From contig OX246747.1 in NCBI GenBank assembly GCA_945910005.1, positions 40,399,353 to 40,463,352 on the forward strand: a DNA stretch of 64,000 nt. Reading direction: 5' to 3'. Positions 1 through 11,361 of the stretch are shown piece after piece. This DNA is from Isoperla grammatica (taxonomy: Eukaryota; Arthropoda; Insecta; Plecoptera; Perlodidae). Under the pieces are notes generated by a model. That model was not told the DNA's origin, searched no databases, and saw only the letters and a program-made list of their open reading frames with translations. Made by a program: the position numbers and the translations under genes. Each line of letters begins with the position of its first letter. Within the stretch, counting starts at the first letter, position 1.

Positions 1-1238
1 AACTGTGAAGCTAAACGATTGTAACTATGTTGGTGCATCTTGCGCGGTCTTTTTGTTCGTAAAATTACACTACTTGACGAACGAAGTAACTTATACAGAA
101 ACGTAAAGAGAATGTTTTAGATGTATAGATATAAGATATAGATGTAAATAAATAGACAGAGCATAGTTTTGAGGTTAATTCTGAGTTGTTGTTGGCGTCG
201 CAGAGGGTTTCAACTGACGCAAATAGTGAATTTCGAGGTTTCTTGATGGTATCTTTAAAATTATATTAAATACCAGAAACTTGGGTTCATGCCAGAGGGG
301 CTATACATTACCTAGATCTACAGAACTTAATATCTAGCCCCGCATGGAAACAGAATTGTATCTTGAATATCGTTTTCAAGGTGTCGTAACATAAAATAGA
401 TCTAACTTCATTTTTTCACCTGTTACGATCGGCAGAGTTATACCCTTAACCCTTGGCTAGACTCCACCCCCAAAGTTATACCCTTAACCCTTGGCTAGAC
501 TCCACCCCGGGCTGTCCAGTACGTCGTATGAAGCAACAACTAACTTTGTCTTACAGTGACGGCTCAAGCAACATATAATAACAACAGCGACAGCAACTTA
601 GGACTTGGCCACTATCTCTGCACGCAAGCCGGTCGCACATGAAGCATCTTTAATGAACGCAGCTCGGGGGGGGGGGGGGGGACCCCGGGGATTACCCAAC
701 CCGGAGAGCGAAGATTATCTGGCATTATTATTCATACCGGCTGCAGCCAAGTGAACGGCGGGATTCAGCCGGGCGCGCAATCGGGTCCTTGCAGGATCAG
801 GACCATGATGTCCTTGATTCGAGTGGATGTCCTGAACGAGGGGGGGGGGGGACTAGCTTGTTGCGTCATTTAACACTCGAGCGCGTAGGACGCTGATTGT
901 TGAGTGGACGACTATTGAGGACTCAACTAACACAAGCAACCTCCTTATCAGCGCCATTGATGAATTAACAATAAAACAATGAACAATCGACAGTTAAACT
1001 CCTACTCATCACAATAGTTTATTTTCTCGCCACCAGAAGATATATAGTCTATTTCTATTGTACAGTGTTGATAATAATTAATAATCTTTACACTGTCTGG
1101 TCCATATACACCAATACTTAGCGGAACCTACAAAGTGTTGCAGTTCTACCTACCCCGCACTGTACGAGGCAACGTCATCGCATTGTTTTAGCGCTTCTAA
1201 TGACAGTCGCAAGAAGTTGCGCCGTGTGATTATTATCT
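1..1238 (+). repeat. Left copy of duplicated block, cut by scaffold gap
   Basis: This block is the same sequence, base for base over long stretches, as 1938-3252. It differs by scattered substitutions and indels. It carries a private 37-bp tandem duplication (about 437-508) and lacks about 100 bases that are present near 2228-2340 and about 55 bases present near 3107-3165. It includes a copy of dispersed repeat family C (914-1060) and G runs at about 666-681 and 840-851. It stops exactly at the N gap. The simplest reading is the second haplotype of the right-hand block rather than a true duplication. No gene is visible. Confidence 0.85.
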
Positions 1239-1438
1239 NNNNNNNNNNNNNNNNNNNNNNNNNNNNNNNNNNNNNNNNNNNNNNNNNNNNNNNNNNNNNN
1301 NNNNNNNNNNNNNNNNNNNNNNNNNNNNNNNNNNNNNNNNNNNNNNNNNNNNNNNNNNNNNNNNNNNNNNNNNNNNNNNNNNNNNNNNNNNNNNNNNNNN
1401 NNNNNNNNNNNNNNNNNNNNNNNNNNNNNNNNNNNNNN
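1239..1438. other. Assembly gap of exactly 200 N
   Basis: The run of N is exactly 200 bases. That is a fixed placeholder length typical of scaffolding software, so the true distance is unknown. In the right-hand copy the matching position lies about 30 bases before a CT microsatellite (3283-3354). The left contig may therefore have broken at that low-complexity tract. Confidence 0.97.
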
Positions 1439-1937
1439 AGAGGTGGAAAGAGACAATAATCAATGCGATAATACTAATCACGGTTAATACTTTTGTAATG
1501 TGATAAGAACAAAATGAAACAATAAATAATGAAAACAAAAAAATATGATTTTAAGTGCAAAACCTTCTCGGGCACCTCTTTTGTTCTTTTAGAAAGTTTT
1601 GTCTCTAATTTAGTAGAATACAAATCTAAAACCAAGAATATTCCCCATTGTGCTGCAGCCCGGCTTGTTATTTCCCCCCCCCCCCCCTCCCCCCCACCGC
1701 GCCGAGAGGTATCTAATTAATTAATGCCCACTCCACTGGATTATTGTAATTAATCAAAATAATACACGACACATCGTCTGCGGATAGAAGCAAGAGGGGG
1801 GGGGGGGGGGGGAGAGAAAAATGAAGAGAGCTTTCAACCAAGTTTTAAATTAATGGAACACGGTCGAGAAAATAGAGAAATATAATCTGTTGCTCTGGGT
1901 AAATCTGGTGGAAGAGAACAACTCCATCTTGCGGCTA
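1439..1937. other. First 0.5 kb of right contig, no gene seen
   Basis: This is AT-rich sequence with a C-rich run near 1675-1696 and a G run near 1797-1812. It has no counterpart inside the window. If the flanking blocks are two haplotypes of one locus, this stretch should match the sequence that lies just before base 1 of this window. Confidence 0.6.
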
Positions 1938-3252
1938 AACTGTGAAGCTAAACGATTGAAACTATGTTGGCGCATCTCGCGCGATCTCTGTGTTCGTAAA
2001 TACGCTTTGAGGAACGATGTTTTAAAGTGAATTATATAGGCTACAGAAACGTAAAGAGAATGTTGTAAATAAACGAAACGTGCATTTTGAGATAGAGTCT
2101 AGTTTTGAGATTAGTTCTGATTTGTTGTTGGTGTCGAATCGACGCAAAAAGTAAAAAGCTTGAGAATTCAAAATTTGTTGTCATAATACCATAAAATTGA
2201 GCTCATGCCATACATTACCTAGATCTACAGAACAGTGATCAAATGATTGTGTAAATGAACTTGGGAACTCGAACTGTCTAATTGATCGGAAAGTAATACT
2301 GTGTGAATCCTTTTTAAAAGAATATTTACAGATAGAATTAACGGATAGAAACAGAATTTAACCTCGAATATCGTTTTCAAGATGACCTAACATAAAATCG
2401 AGCTAACTTCATTTTTTCTCACCTGTTACGATCGGCAGAGTTCTACCCTTAACCCCTGGCCAGACTCTACCCCCGGGATGTCCAGTACGTCGTATGAAGC
2501 AACAACTAACTTTGTCTTACAATGACGGCTCCACGTTTAATAACAACAGCGACAGCAACTTAGGACTTTGGCCACTATCTCTGCACGCAAGCCGGTCGCA
2601 CATGAAGCATCTTTAATGAACGCAGCTCTGAGGCGGGGGACCCCGGGGATTACCCAACCCGGAGAGCGAAGATTATCTGGCATTATTATTCATACTAGCC
2701 GGCTGCAGCCAAGTGAACGGCGGGATTTAGCCGGGCGCGCAATCGCGTCCTTGCAGGATCAGGACCATGTCCTTGATTCGAGTGACTGTCCTGAACGAGG
2801 GGGGGGGACTAGCTTGTTGCGTCATTTAACACTCGAGCGCGTAGGACACTGATTGTTTAGTGGACGACTATTGAAGACAGATAGCGCTGCTAAGCAACCT
2901 CCTTATCTGCGCCATTGATGATTTAACAATAAAACAACAATGAACAATTGACAGATAAACTCCTCCTCTTCACAATTGTTTATTTTCTCGCCACCAGAAG
3001 ATATATAGTCTATTTCTATTGTACAGTGTTGATAATAATTAATAATTTTTTACACTGTCTTGTCCATATATACCAAAACACAGCGTAACCTACAAAGTGT
3101 TGCAGTTGTATCTGACCCCAGCTGTACACGACTGCCGTCCCAACTGAAATGTTGCACTTATGCCTACCCAGCACTGTACGAGGCAACGTCATCGCATTGT
3201 TTTAGAGCTTCTAATGACAGTCGCAAGAAGTTGCGCCGTGTGATTATTATCT
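1938..3252 (+). repeat. Right copy of duplicated block
   Basis: This block aligns with 1-1238 with an offset of 1937 bases at the start and 2014 at the end; the change reflects indels. It continues beyond the shared part into a CT microsatellite. It contains a SINE-core-like patch (TTACGATYGGCAGAGTT near 2426) that is also seen at 420, 32990 and 39530. Confidence 0.85.
2874..3030 (+). repeat. Dispersed repeat family C (other copies at 914, 8700 and 56085)
   Basis: The shared landmarks, in order, are AAGCAACCTCCTTATC, GCGCCATTGATGA, AACAATAAAACAA, a GACAGNTAAAC box, TTTATTTTCTCGCCACCAGAA and a TAGTCTATTT end. The same order is seen at 914-1060, partly at 8700-8850, and reversed at 56085-56258. 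No coding capacity is visible, so a short non-autonomous DNA transposon is likely. Confidence 0.65.
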
Positions 3253-3279
3253 CAGGGCTTCAGTGTTTGTTAAGAGGAC

Positions 3280-3282
<3 letters not shown>

Positions 3283-3354
<72 letters not shown>
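3283..3354 (+). repeat. CT microsatellite
   Basis: This is a nearly pure (CT)n run of about 72 bases with one CCT interruption. It is a polypurine/polypyrimidine tract that lies just after the duplicated block. Confidence 0.95.
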
Positions 3355-4440
3355 TGCGTCCTTTGATTACTCAGCCCGGGGCTGTCTTGCCAATTTAAGT
3401 AAGTGGTCTTACCCTAGCTTGCCTACACAGTGTCTCTATGTCTCTCTCTCTCGCACTGACAGAGACGCAATTGTCGTGAGACGATTCACATTGTGTTTGT
3501 GTTGACAACACGCAAGTAGCGCGACTCAGTGGTCTCCGCTTCTGTTCCGGCCACTGGCAATTATGGCACAAGATTTTTCTGGAAGAGTTTCTCACAGAAA
3601 GCGAATGTTGTATAGTTGGTCCTGTTGGACAGTCCTTGGACATTCCTTCTCAATTATTCAAACACGCTAAACATAGGGTATTCCTGGATGCGGTCTTGTA
3701 TAGTGTGGGGGGCCAGTAGGACGTTAAGGGTCAGGAATAGGAAAGGGGAGGACGTGGACTGTCTTTCGTCTGGCTTCTCCACCTCTAGGGTGGCCCTACC
3801 AGAAGCATTCGCTTCCACCGGCCTATCTCCAGAAATCTGCTTTGATAGTAAGGTAGCAGTCCCCGCGAAGGATATATTAAGGAAACTCCTTTATTACATG
3901 TTTTGAAGAAAGGTGTTGAAAAAAGCCCACAGGACAAATTATTAAAAGACCTCACTCCATTACTACATAATTGAATCATTGCGGCCAACATTCAGAACAA
4001 CCGTGTTTCGTGTGGCAATATTAATTATCGGACGTGTACAAGGTACGCAACGCTACCTGGTGGCTGTTTACCGTACTTGCGCTCGTACATTTCTCTAATT
4101 ACGCCTGCGAGGCACGCCGGGAAAAATGTTGTTTATTTAAACGTATGCGTATAAAAACATCCCTGGAATAACAAACCGTGTGGTGGCTTACAGTAAATAA
4201 GGTAGGAAAATATCCCAAATACCTCTCGCTGTGTGTGTGTAGGGGATGGTTTAGGGGGGGGGGAGGGGGGTGCGTAGGTAGATAAAAATACATAAAATTC
4301 CACCTTTTGTTATTCGTTAAAATAACTGTTCTGTTTTGATTCAATCAATACGAGATAATGTTGGTCGGATGTGATAACGCTATCAAAGAGAAGCGGGTTG
4401 TTTATAGGGGTAATTAACAGCGGGGGAGGGGGGGGGGGGT
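3355..4440. other. No gene seen
   Basis: This is mixed-composition DNA with G runs near 4254-4268 and 4422-4438. An open frame at 3616-3906 has no recognisable motif, and no splice or codon-use argument makes it a gene. Confidence 0.5.

Positions 4441-4523
<83 letters not shown>
4441..4523 (+). repeat. AG microsatellite
   Basis: This is an (AG)n run of about 80 bases directly after a G run, so poly-G and a GA tract are fused. Confidence 0.95.
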
Positions 4524-4525
<2 letters not shown>

Positions 4526-4651
4526 TGATTGGTTGTGGTATGGTAAAATACTTTCAGAATCTAAATATTATATAGAATGTCCTTTTTACTTTTCCTTTAT
4601 AATAGAATTAATGTATGTTATGAACGGGCTCGGCTATGAAGATTAATACCC

Positions 4652-4666
4652 CCACTAGAGGGCAGC
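4652..4666 (+). promoter_or_regulatory. CTCF-like core motif
   Basis: CCACTAGAGGGCAGC fits the well-known bilaterian CTCF core (CCNNNAGRKGGCRSY-like). The motif is seen in the sequence; binding is inference. A TATA-like TATAAAAA follows at 4697-4704 but no gene is visible after it. Confidence 0.4.
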
Positions 4667-4704
4667 TACTCGTGAGCTAAGCGCTAGAAGCCACCGTATA
4701 AAAA

Positions 4705-5642
4705 CCAGACTCCACAATTTACACCTCAATTTATCATTCCACTATTACTATTCAACTATTCAACTATTCAACTGGGTTTTCATTGAAAGCAAACTGACAA
4801 AAACTGAAGAGGAAAACAATGTTTTAGTCGTTTGTCCAATTGTTCGCCTACGCGTTTCAAATATGATAATGTCGGAATTTTAAATGATCTCCATAAGTTG
4901 AAGATCTACGCGATGTTGAAATGACGAATTGTTTTCCCTCCGATAACCAATGTAATCGTTTTATTTAACTGTGCAGCAGTTTTCTTTGAAACTCAATGTT
5001 CGCTTCAATGCAAGGCTAAAACGAAATCTTTAAGCATCTTACCGACTGTTTTTTTTTTAAACATTGAACTTTATCACTAGTTAACGGGGTGAAACATGAT
5101 TTAGCATCAGTTAATCGTCCACCATCGAAGAGGCAATTCAGACTTCTATTATCTCTGATCAAAACAAACTAAAACATGTTTCAGCGCTCGAGGTAATAAA
5201 GAAAAACAGCCCCAACAGCTCTCCACAATAATTATCCAATTTCCGTTTCCGTTTTTAAAGAAATTCCACTTCCTGTATTTTTACAACATTCCTTCCGTTC
5301 AGACGCCCATATTCCCCGCTCAGCAAGGCTGTCTGTGTAACTCTTTAGGGGGGGCGTTTAAACGGAGGATAAAATGAAAAACGAGGGTAAAAACGTAACC
5401 GTAAAACTCTAGCGCTCCTGGCGGATGGAATTGGAACCTTCATTTAAGGTCGTCCGGGACGAACGATCGTCTGAATCGAGGGCAGCGCTTCGGGGTGGGG
5501 GGGGGGGACAAATTATGTTCAAATGACGCGCGCGCCGGCCAATCACCAGCCACGCCGTGTGTTTTTCAAATATGGTAAGAAATATAGGAGTTTATCGTTA
5601 TCACTAGAAGAGGGGAAGGAGGGGAGGGGGGGGGGGGGGGGG
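4705..5642. other. No gene seen, ends in G-rich runs
   Basis: This holds a short direct repeat of CTATTCAA (about 4744-4770), AT-rich DNA, and G runs at about 5496-5507 and 5626-5642. No open frame or RNA motif is supported. Confidence 0.5.
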
Positions 5643-5850
5643 TTGGATAAATATTTATGAACGGGAGGGGAGTTTGCATTCAGCGCAGATTGGAACAATT
5701 TTGAAAATCGGGATATAAAACGTGAGAAATTGACGATTTTCGCTAACCTTAAAACTATGCGCGTGGCGGCCATTTTGTTGATATATTGCCATGGAGAAAT
5801 AGTCAAAGCCACGATTGTGGAAGGAACAAAGTGACTCATTCCGATAATAC
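5643..5850. repeat. Possible MITE-D-like fragment
   Basis: GGCGGCCATTTTG (near 5765) in a locally palindromic setting resembles the ends of the MITE-D group (see 60534-60890). No clear terminal repeat pair was found. Confidence 0.3.
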
Positions 5851-7155
5851 TAGGTATGTCTTTAAAATACAGTTAATTTCCTTGGAGATTTGCGATTTTT
5901 ATATTTTAATAATATAACATTTTAGTTCTAAACACTGCTTTTATGCAGTTTTAAAAATATACCCCCTTATCTTCTACCTTATGCTTCAATCTTGAGGCCA
6001 GTGTGGCCCCTGTAACGTCACGAACATAGATGTTTGACATAGATGTGGGGGTTGACGAAACGTAGATTATATCTCAATCTGGTTGTTACAGTCAGAATAC
6101 TTCCGTGATGATTCCAACATAAATTTTTACTCTCCGTTCTAGTCGATGTTTATTCTCGAAAACTTTTCCTTTGTATCCAAGTTTTTCTTTTATCATTTAG
6201 ATTTTAATTCAGAGTATTATCTTGAATGGAAGTCGAGAGAAAAATATAACAGCCGGGCTTGTTTTGCTAATATTTTCATTGTCAGCTGAGAATGCTCAGA
6301 TTTAATAACGTCTTGAAAAGCATTCTTAGAATTTTAAAATACAAATTTAATTTTAAACTTTTTCAGACAAAATTACTATCTAAAATATCGCATTTTCTCT
6401 TGAGATGAATTTATATTTCTTATCGTCGTGTCTTTGTTCGGCGGACCGTCTGATTAATAAAGAATATTAAATTAAAAATGAATGCCCAGCATTCCCTCAG
6501 TTAACAAGAGTGCCCGTATTGTTTAAATGCGTTTATCAGTCAAGGCGGGTAGAGTCGTTAGATATTGAGGTACCCCCATCAAGACCCTAGAGACCAAGGC
6601 CTACTTGACAACCTGAAGGAGGCCCGTCAAACTCCCAAAGAAGAAAATGTCCAAAAATGTGATGGCTGCTTTATTTTTTAAAATTTTATAAGAACCATTT
6701 TATTGTTCTATTTTATCAGTTTCTTTTCATGTATATTAAAGAAAACTGAAAGACTGGTGTAATAGTATTACGTCGTATTTCATCTCCTGCCATGACGTGA
6801 CCTAGAATCACAGCCGCGTTAGGGGTTCAGGGGAGGGATTACCCCCCCTACTAATCTTTACCCCCTCGATAAGACACGGTAGCCACCCTCAAAGTAAGAC
6901 CACGAGAGTGATACGGTTGATTGCATCACAGGGTGACCTGAATACCCGGGGGGTAGTTCTCCCTCCTCGCCTAACTAGGGCGAGGCCATTCAGACTAATA
7001 TGCTTGCGCGATGCACCGGCAGGGGCGACACATGTTAATTACTGGCGGGCGAGAAAACTAGTGTTCGGGTGATAACGTTAATGGGGATTCCAAAGATGTT
7101 GGAAAATGTATCTCCTCAGTATGTCAGATGAAATAAGATGCACTAGACTCTAGAA
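5851..7155. other. AT-rich, no gene seen
   Basis: This is low-GC sequence with scattered short G/C-rich patches near 6540-7080. No open frame, RNA gene or clear repeat boundary was recognised. Confidence 0.5.
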
Positions 7156-7640
7156 CAGGGTGAACTTGCTTGCAGTTTTGTTATACTTAATGGCTGGTCC
7201 ACACAGATTTTTAAGACATACGATTTAAGGTTTAACGCGTAGTCGAAAAGTTGGATCATAGGAAACACGTACTGGCGTTCACACAAAGTTTTAGTTTTAA
7301 GACGTTGTTTTCATTGTTGTTTTTCAAAAAACGTCCTAAAACCTTACGCATTATGTCTTCAAAATCTGTGTGGTCCAGCCTTAACAATCGAGGACCTGTT
7401 GCCAATTGAGATGGAGTGTTCAAGTCAATTAAACATACCCACGTTTTCTATCAATTTAAGAGTTTACGTCTAAATAAATAGTCTTCAAAGTAACAAGGTG
7501 GAATTTCTTGCAGTTTTACTTATAGCTACCAATAGAGGGCCTAGTACCATTTATGATGGAGTGTTCAATTCGATTAAACATATGCACGTCTTCTATGAAT
7601 TCTAGAGTATACGTGCAAATGCGAAGTCTTCGAAGTGTAT
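7156..7640 (+). repeat. Diverged tandem duplication split by a MITE
   Basis: The units share GATGGAGTGTTCAA (7410 and 7556) and following sequence to about 7491 and 7637, plus an upstream part with CTTGCAGTTTT (7170 and 7509). In the first unit the upstream and downstream parts are pushed apart by the element at 7187-7384. The second unit is uninterrupted and shows roughly what the empty site looked like. Confidence 0.65.
7187..7384. mobile_element. MITE with TTAA at both ends (piggyBac-like)
   Basis: Terminal inverted repeats of about 25-30 bp carry GGCTGGTCCACACAGATTTT on the left and GGCTGGACCACACAGATTTT on the reversed right end. TTAA flanks both sides (7187-7190 and 7381-7384), the duplication used by piggyBac-type transposases. 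The body is 198 bp with no coding potential. Confidence 0.7.
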
Positions 7641-8472
7641 ATTCAAGGGCCTATTTAAAACGTAAGAAAATGTAGCCTACTAAGTTATTATTAACACCAT
7701 TATTGTTATTTCCTTAATACGTGCATTATCTCCCTCATACCTGGGGCTACCACCCCACTACTAAGCAACTTGACACCTAAGACCTTCAACTAACCCTCAA
7801 CCCGCCTCCCTCTCCCCCTACCCTCGTTCTTTCATCGGAATTTATCCACGTAAACTTAACCGTCCGACTTAACGAGTCTATTTTAATTAAGACTCGTATC
7901 AATTAAATTTGAAACAAGATATTCACTAAAACAACAAAGGGGCGCTCTTCGTTCTACGTCCCCGCGAGAGATGTGGGGGGGGGGGGGGGGGGGGGTGAGT
8001 GGAATGTTGGTAATTACTTGAAGAGTACAGAGTCCAGAGTCATCGCTCTCTCTCTCTATCTATCTCTCTCTCTCTCTCCATCGTTCTCATCATTATGAGA
8101 GGTTTAATAGACGCTGTGTTGCAAGAGATACTTGTAAACACCTTCCCTCTATATATTGAGATCAAATAAACAAAACAACTCGGCATCATATTATTGTATT
8201 CTGGCTTTGAAAACTGGAATTTCTCTAGAACTGGAGATGTAGTTATTTAAACACAACTGTGAGCCTTAAGGGTATCGGGTAATTAACTTTAGTTCAAGGT
8301 AGTGAAATGAAACATAAATATATAACACGCACCGAATAGGGATGTAAATTTATAGGAAATAAATAAATAGTTAGGCAATCAGTGTGTGATATAATCAAGA
8401 CGCTTTAGACTGGGAGATTAAAATTTGTTCCTATTATTCAGAAAGTTTGAAGGGGTTATTTATAAACTGAAA
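7641..8472. other. No gene; G21 tract and CT microsatellite
   Basis: A 21-base G run lies at 7975-7995 and an imperfect (CT)n/(TATC) run at 8045-8079. The rest is AT-rich without a recognisable gene. Confidence 0.6.
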
Positions 8473-8502
8473 TCGGCCTCTTGGCTAAGATCAAAGTGTA
8501 GT
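8473..8502 (+). pseudogene. U2 snRNA 5'-end-like fragment
   Basis: Bases 8473-8502 match the 5' region of the U2 spliceosomal RNA (TCGGCC-TTGGCTAAGATCA-AGTGTAGT) with one substitution and one inserted A. The match starts after the first few U2 bases and stops after about 30 bases. There is no U2 branch-site-pairing region or Sm site. It is probably a truncated retro-copy or part of a chimeric SINE, not a working snRNA. Confidence 0.5.
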
Positions 8503-9462
8503 GTGTGTGGTTACTTATGAAAAGATGCAAGGCGTCTCAATATTGTTACAAAATATTCAAGATCCAACAATGTTCTAACATTCTTTTTAACAGTTTTTTA
8601 TAATATATAATACATAACTGTAGTCGTTTTGTAATTGTAATCTTCATAATATGAAAGAATGTAACCTACCAATATGTTTATTCCACTGTTATTAACAAAT
8701 GACGCTGTTAAACAGCACCATTGTCGGGGCCATTTTAGATTCAACAAACGTTCAATAATTCATATTTTCACCAATTGACAGCTATAAACATCACCTGTCC
8801 ATTAGTTCATTTGGTCGCCACCAGAATGCGCATATAGCGGCGTATTATAACAACATAAACACTTGTTGTGGTCGAGCATCGCAGACAGCCATGTTGGATA
8901 AACGTCAACAGGTAGCATCACTTATTCACGGCTGGTCTGATGCAACTAATGAATATACGCTGGGTAATAATTCATGAACAGTCCGGGGGGGGGGGGGGGG
9001 TAACATGATTGTAACATGGAGAGTGGCCGACACATACACAAGGTAATAACACCTTCAGTTCTAGTGACGTCAGAGAGATTGTGGATTGGATAGAGCAACG
9101 CGATAGAAAGTGCTCAATCTACCCGCTGGAGAGCGCCATGTGCCAGTCTTTCATTAAACAGTCTAGGAACAATTTCTCTCTCTCTCTATCTCTCTCTTCT
9201 TACACTTCCTCTCTCTAGATAATAGATGATAAATTCAGTCATCACATCCACGGTTCACACATAAACAGCGATTGTTTTTTGTATTTTGTTAAATGCTCAA
9301 TTCACTCCTCTGTAATCACGTTAAACATTAAAAGTGATACGAATATAGTACAAGAGCCCATTTAGCCACATTTAAGATGAATTACTCAACTATACTCATA
9401 AGAAATATTGCTAAGCACAACTTGGGTAGCCTATATTAGCTTTGCTTCCAAGTTGTTAACAC
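8503..9462. other. No gene; family C fragment and CT tract
   Basis: A diverged family C copy lies at 8700-8850 (GACAGCTATAAAC and TCGCCACCAGAATG are its landmarks). A G run lies at 8984-9000 and an imperfect CT tract at 9175-9217. The remainder is AT-rich. Confidence 0.5.
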
Positions 9463-9740
9463 ATTTTTAAACAGTGTTGCAGACCAATAACCCCTTCTGT
9501 ACAGTGTAAATTGGTGAAATGAAACTAGAAATGGCTTAGATTTATTATCACCATACTAATATAGCTTTAAACGGGATTTTAATCAGTGAAACGAAAATTT
9601 TTAAACGGAATTTTAAACAGTGTTGCAGACCAATAACCCCTTCTGTACAGTGTAAATTGGTGAAATGAAACTAGAAATGGCTTAGATTTATTATCACCGT
9701 ACTAATATAGCTATAAACGAGATTTTAATCATGTTATTAA
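9463..9740 (+). repeat. Recent tandem duplication, 146-bp period
   Basis: Two copies, landmark CAGTGTTGCAGACCAATAAC at 9472 and 9618, are nearly identical over about 110 bases. Identity decays at the AT-rich junction. No coding content. Confidence 0.9.
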
Positions 9741-9754
9741 AAAAAAAAGTATTT

Positions 9755-9935
9755 TTGGTGGAGGCGCCGGTCCAGAATAATACAATATTTATTACTTGTT
9801 CTAACATGTTTAGGTGTGACGAAAGATTGGTTCTCTTGTCTCCCACCTGTCATAGGTCAGTAGAATAGGTAGAATATCTATCCCCGCTGGGACTCGAACC
9901 CAGATCCTCCTCTTGTTGGGCAGAAAGACAGAAAC
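9755..9935 (-). mobile_element. tRNA-derived SINE, minus strand
   Basis: On the minus strand a box-B-like GGTTCGAGTCCC followed by AGCGGGGATAGATATTC lies near 9870-9910. The element runs to a 3' part containing GGCGCCTCCACCAAAAATAC and an A/T-rich tail near 9740. The TGGTGGAGGYGCCGGG patch recurs at 21178 and 33040, so it belongs to a dispersed family. The A box is degenerate. Confidence 0.55.
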
Positions 9936-10228
9936 AGCTTGAAAACTCTGATCGTGTCTTTAACATTGTGTAATGATGCAGGTCAGGATATTATCTACAT
10001 CTACAATGGTGGCATTCAATGTGAAACTATTTGCACAAGCTTATCGAAACCAAGTTAAGTTCTTTGGTTTTCGTGGTGTATATTTTATAGAAGGAATCTC
10101 GTGTAACCTCGGCTTTTCGTTTTTGCGTTCGGCTCGGCTCGGCTCGGCATGAAATTACGATGTATGACACTTTCAGCTTAGTGTGTAAAAAGTCGCCACT
10201 CAGCGTATTCCCATTCAGCCCTCGTGCG

Positions 10229-10230
<2 letters not shown>

Positions 10231-10273
<43 letters not shown>
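10231..10273 (+). repeat. GA microsatellite
   Basis: This is a pure (GA)n run of about 42 bases. Confidence 0.95.
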
Positions 10274-10276
<3 letters not shown>

Positions 10277-10407
10277 CCCATTCTATTAGGCCAAAGAGCT
10301 TGGATGGTGGAAGACGGAAACGGAAGCAAAGAAGTGGGAGCGATGCTTCCAGATGGCCGTGGAACCGACCCGACTGCGGCAACCCAACATTGTCAGAGTG
10401 TTCGGAA

Positions 10408-10428
10408 GGGGGGGGGGGGGGGGGGGGG
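10408..10428 (+). repeat. G21 homopolymer
   Basis: Twenty-one consecutive G. It is one of about 30 long G or C runs in the window. Confidence 0.95.
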
Positions 10429-10489
10429 TTATCCGTGGCCCAATCTACGAACGGTGCAGTTTTATACAACTATTTTTTAAAAGGTTGTC

Positions 10490-10600
10490 TAGTATTTCAG
10501 CCACAAATGTTGTAGACTCTCATTCGGGAGACCACCGGTTCGATTCCAGCCAACGGCAATATAGAAACGTTTTTTCGATGTCATTGGGGATTTTTATTTA
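10490..10600 (+). mobile_element. tRNA-derived SINE fragment (SINE-1)
   Basis: TCATTCGGGAGACCACCGG and GGTTCGATTCCAGCCAACGG match the head of SINE-1 at 45750-46013 and 60195-60290 (both minus), including box B. The body beyond the head is short. Confidence 0.6.
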
Positions 10601-11305
10601 GTAATTACCTTCAATATCTTGAAGGGAAAATGAATGAATTAATTAACTTAGGTCTATAAATTGTGCTACATTCATATTGTTTTAATGTCAATTAGGGGGT
10701 AACGGCCAAGCTGAGAGATCACAGACCAGGCTTGTCTTGCAAACCCTTCCCTTGGATCTACTACTAGTTTAGCCGCCCCCGCTTCTTCCTACCCAGGTAA
10801 AATAAAACCTCGTCTGCAAGAAAACTCCTCAACTCTTACAATCGCACTCCAACTTTTACCGAACACTCTAGCTAGCAGATACTTTCATAAGTTTATCGAC
10901 AATATACTTTGCGCAAACTTTTACTAAAACGACTTCTATACGACGAGAAGTAAGAAGCGATTGTCTAACTTTCACAAAGTGTCGTTTTACTTTTCCATTT
11001 CGCCGATTCCAAAACAATTTATTGTTTATGGAAATTTCTCCTTCCTGCACGATATCACCAGTGACTATTTCCCGTATCGCCCAAACGAACAGAGGAGAAC
11101 CGAACCATTTACGCAAATGACAAAATAATAAAACGCATTGTAGTTTTTTTTTCATCGTTTTTTCTCCTCCTCCCCATACGAAAATAAAACGATGTTTAAC
11201 TTTTATTTTTAAACATGGAAGTTTTCCCTTGACGGCAAATCCAATTTCATCCCTAAATCCACATCATTTGACATTGTATGAATATAAAGTAACATCACCT
11301 GAGCT
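10601..11305. other. No gene seen; one plus-strand AG|GT site
   Basis: A pyrimidine-rich stretch ends in CCTACCCAG|GTAAAAT at 10796/10797. It is acceptor-like and directly followed by a weak donor. An open frame on the minus strand (10868-11155) resembles no family I know. Confidence 0.4.
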
Positions 11306-11361
11306 GTGACGTATAGAGCCCGATATACGTCACAATCACGTGACCAGCTCGGTCACGTGAT
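11306..11361. promoter_or_regulatory. Twin palindromes: CRE-like half-sites and two E-boxes
   Basis: There are two inverted repeats side by side. 10-bp arms GTGACGTATA / TATACGTCAC lie at 11306-11315 and 11324-11333. Perfect 11-bp arms ATCACGTGACC / GGTCACGTGAT lie at 11335-11345 and 11351-11361. The second pair holds two CACGTG E-boxes 17 bp apart. Binding by bHLH-zip (USF/TFEB-like) and CREB-like factors is inference. Confidence 0.5.

Noticed and set aside
3616..3906. 96-codon open frame
   Set aside because: No recognisable motif, no splice or promoter context, and an overlapping open frame on the other strand.
10868..11155. 95-codon minus-strand frame as a GABBR2 exon
   Set aside because: Residues do not resemble any GABBR2 segment, and no acceptor/donor pair bounds it.
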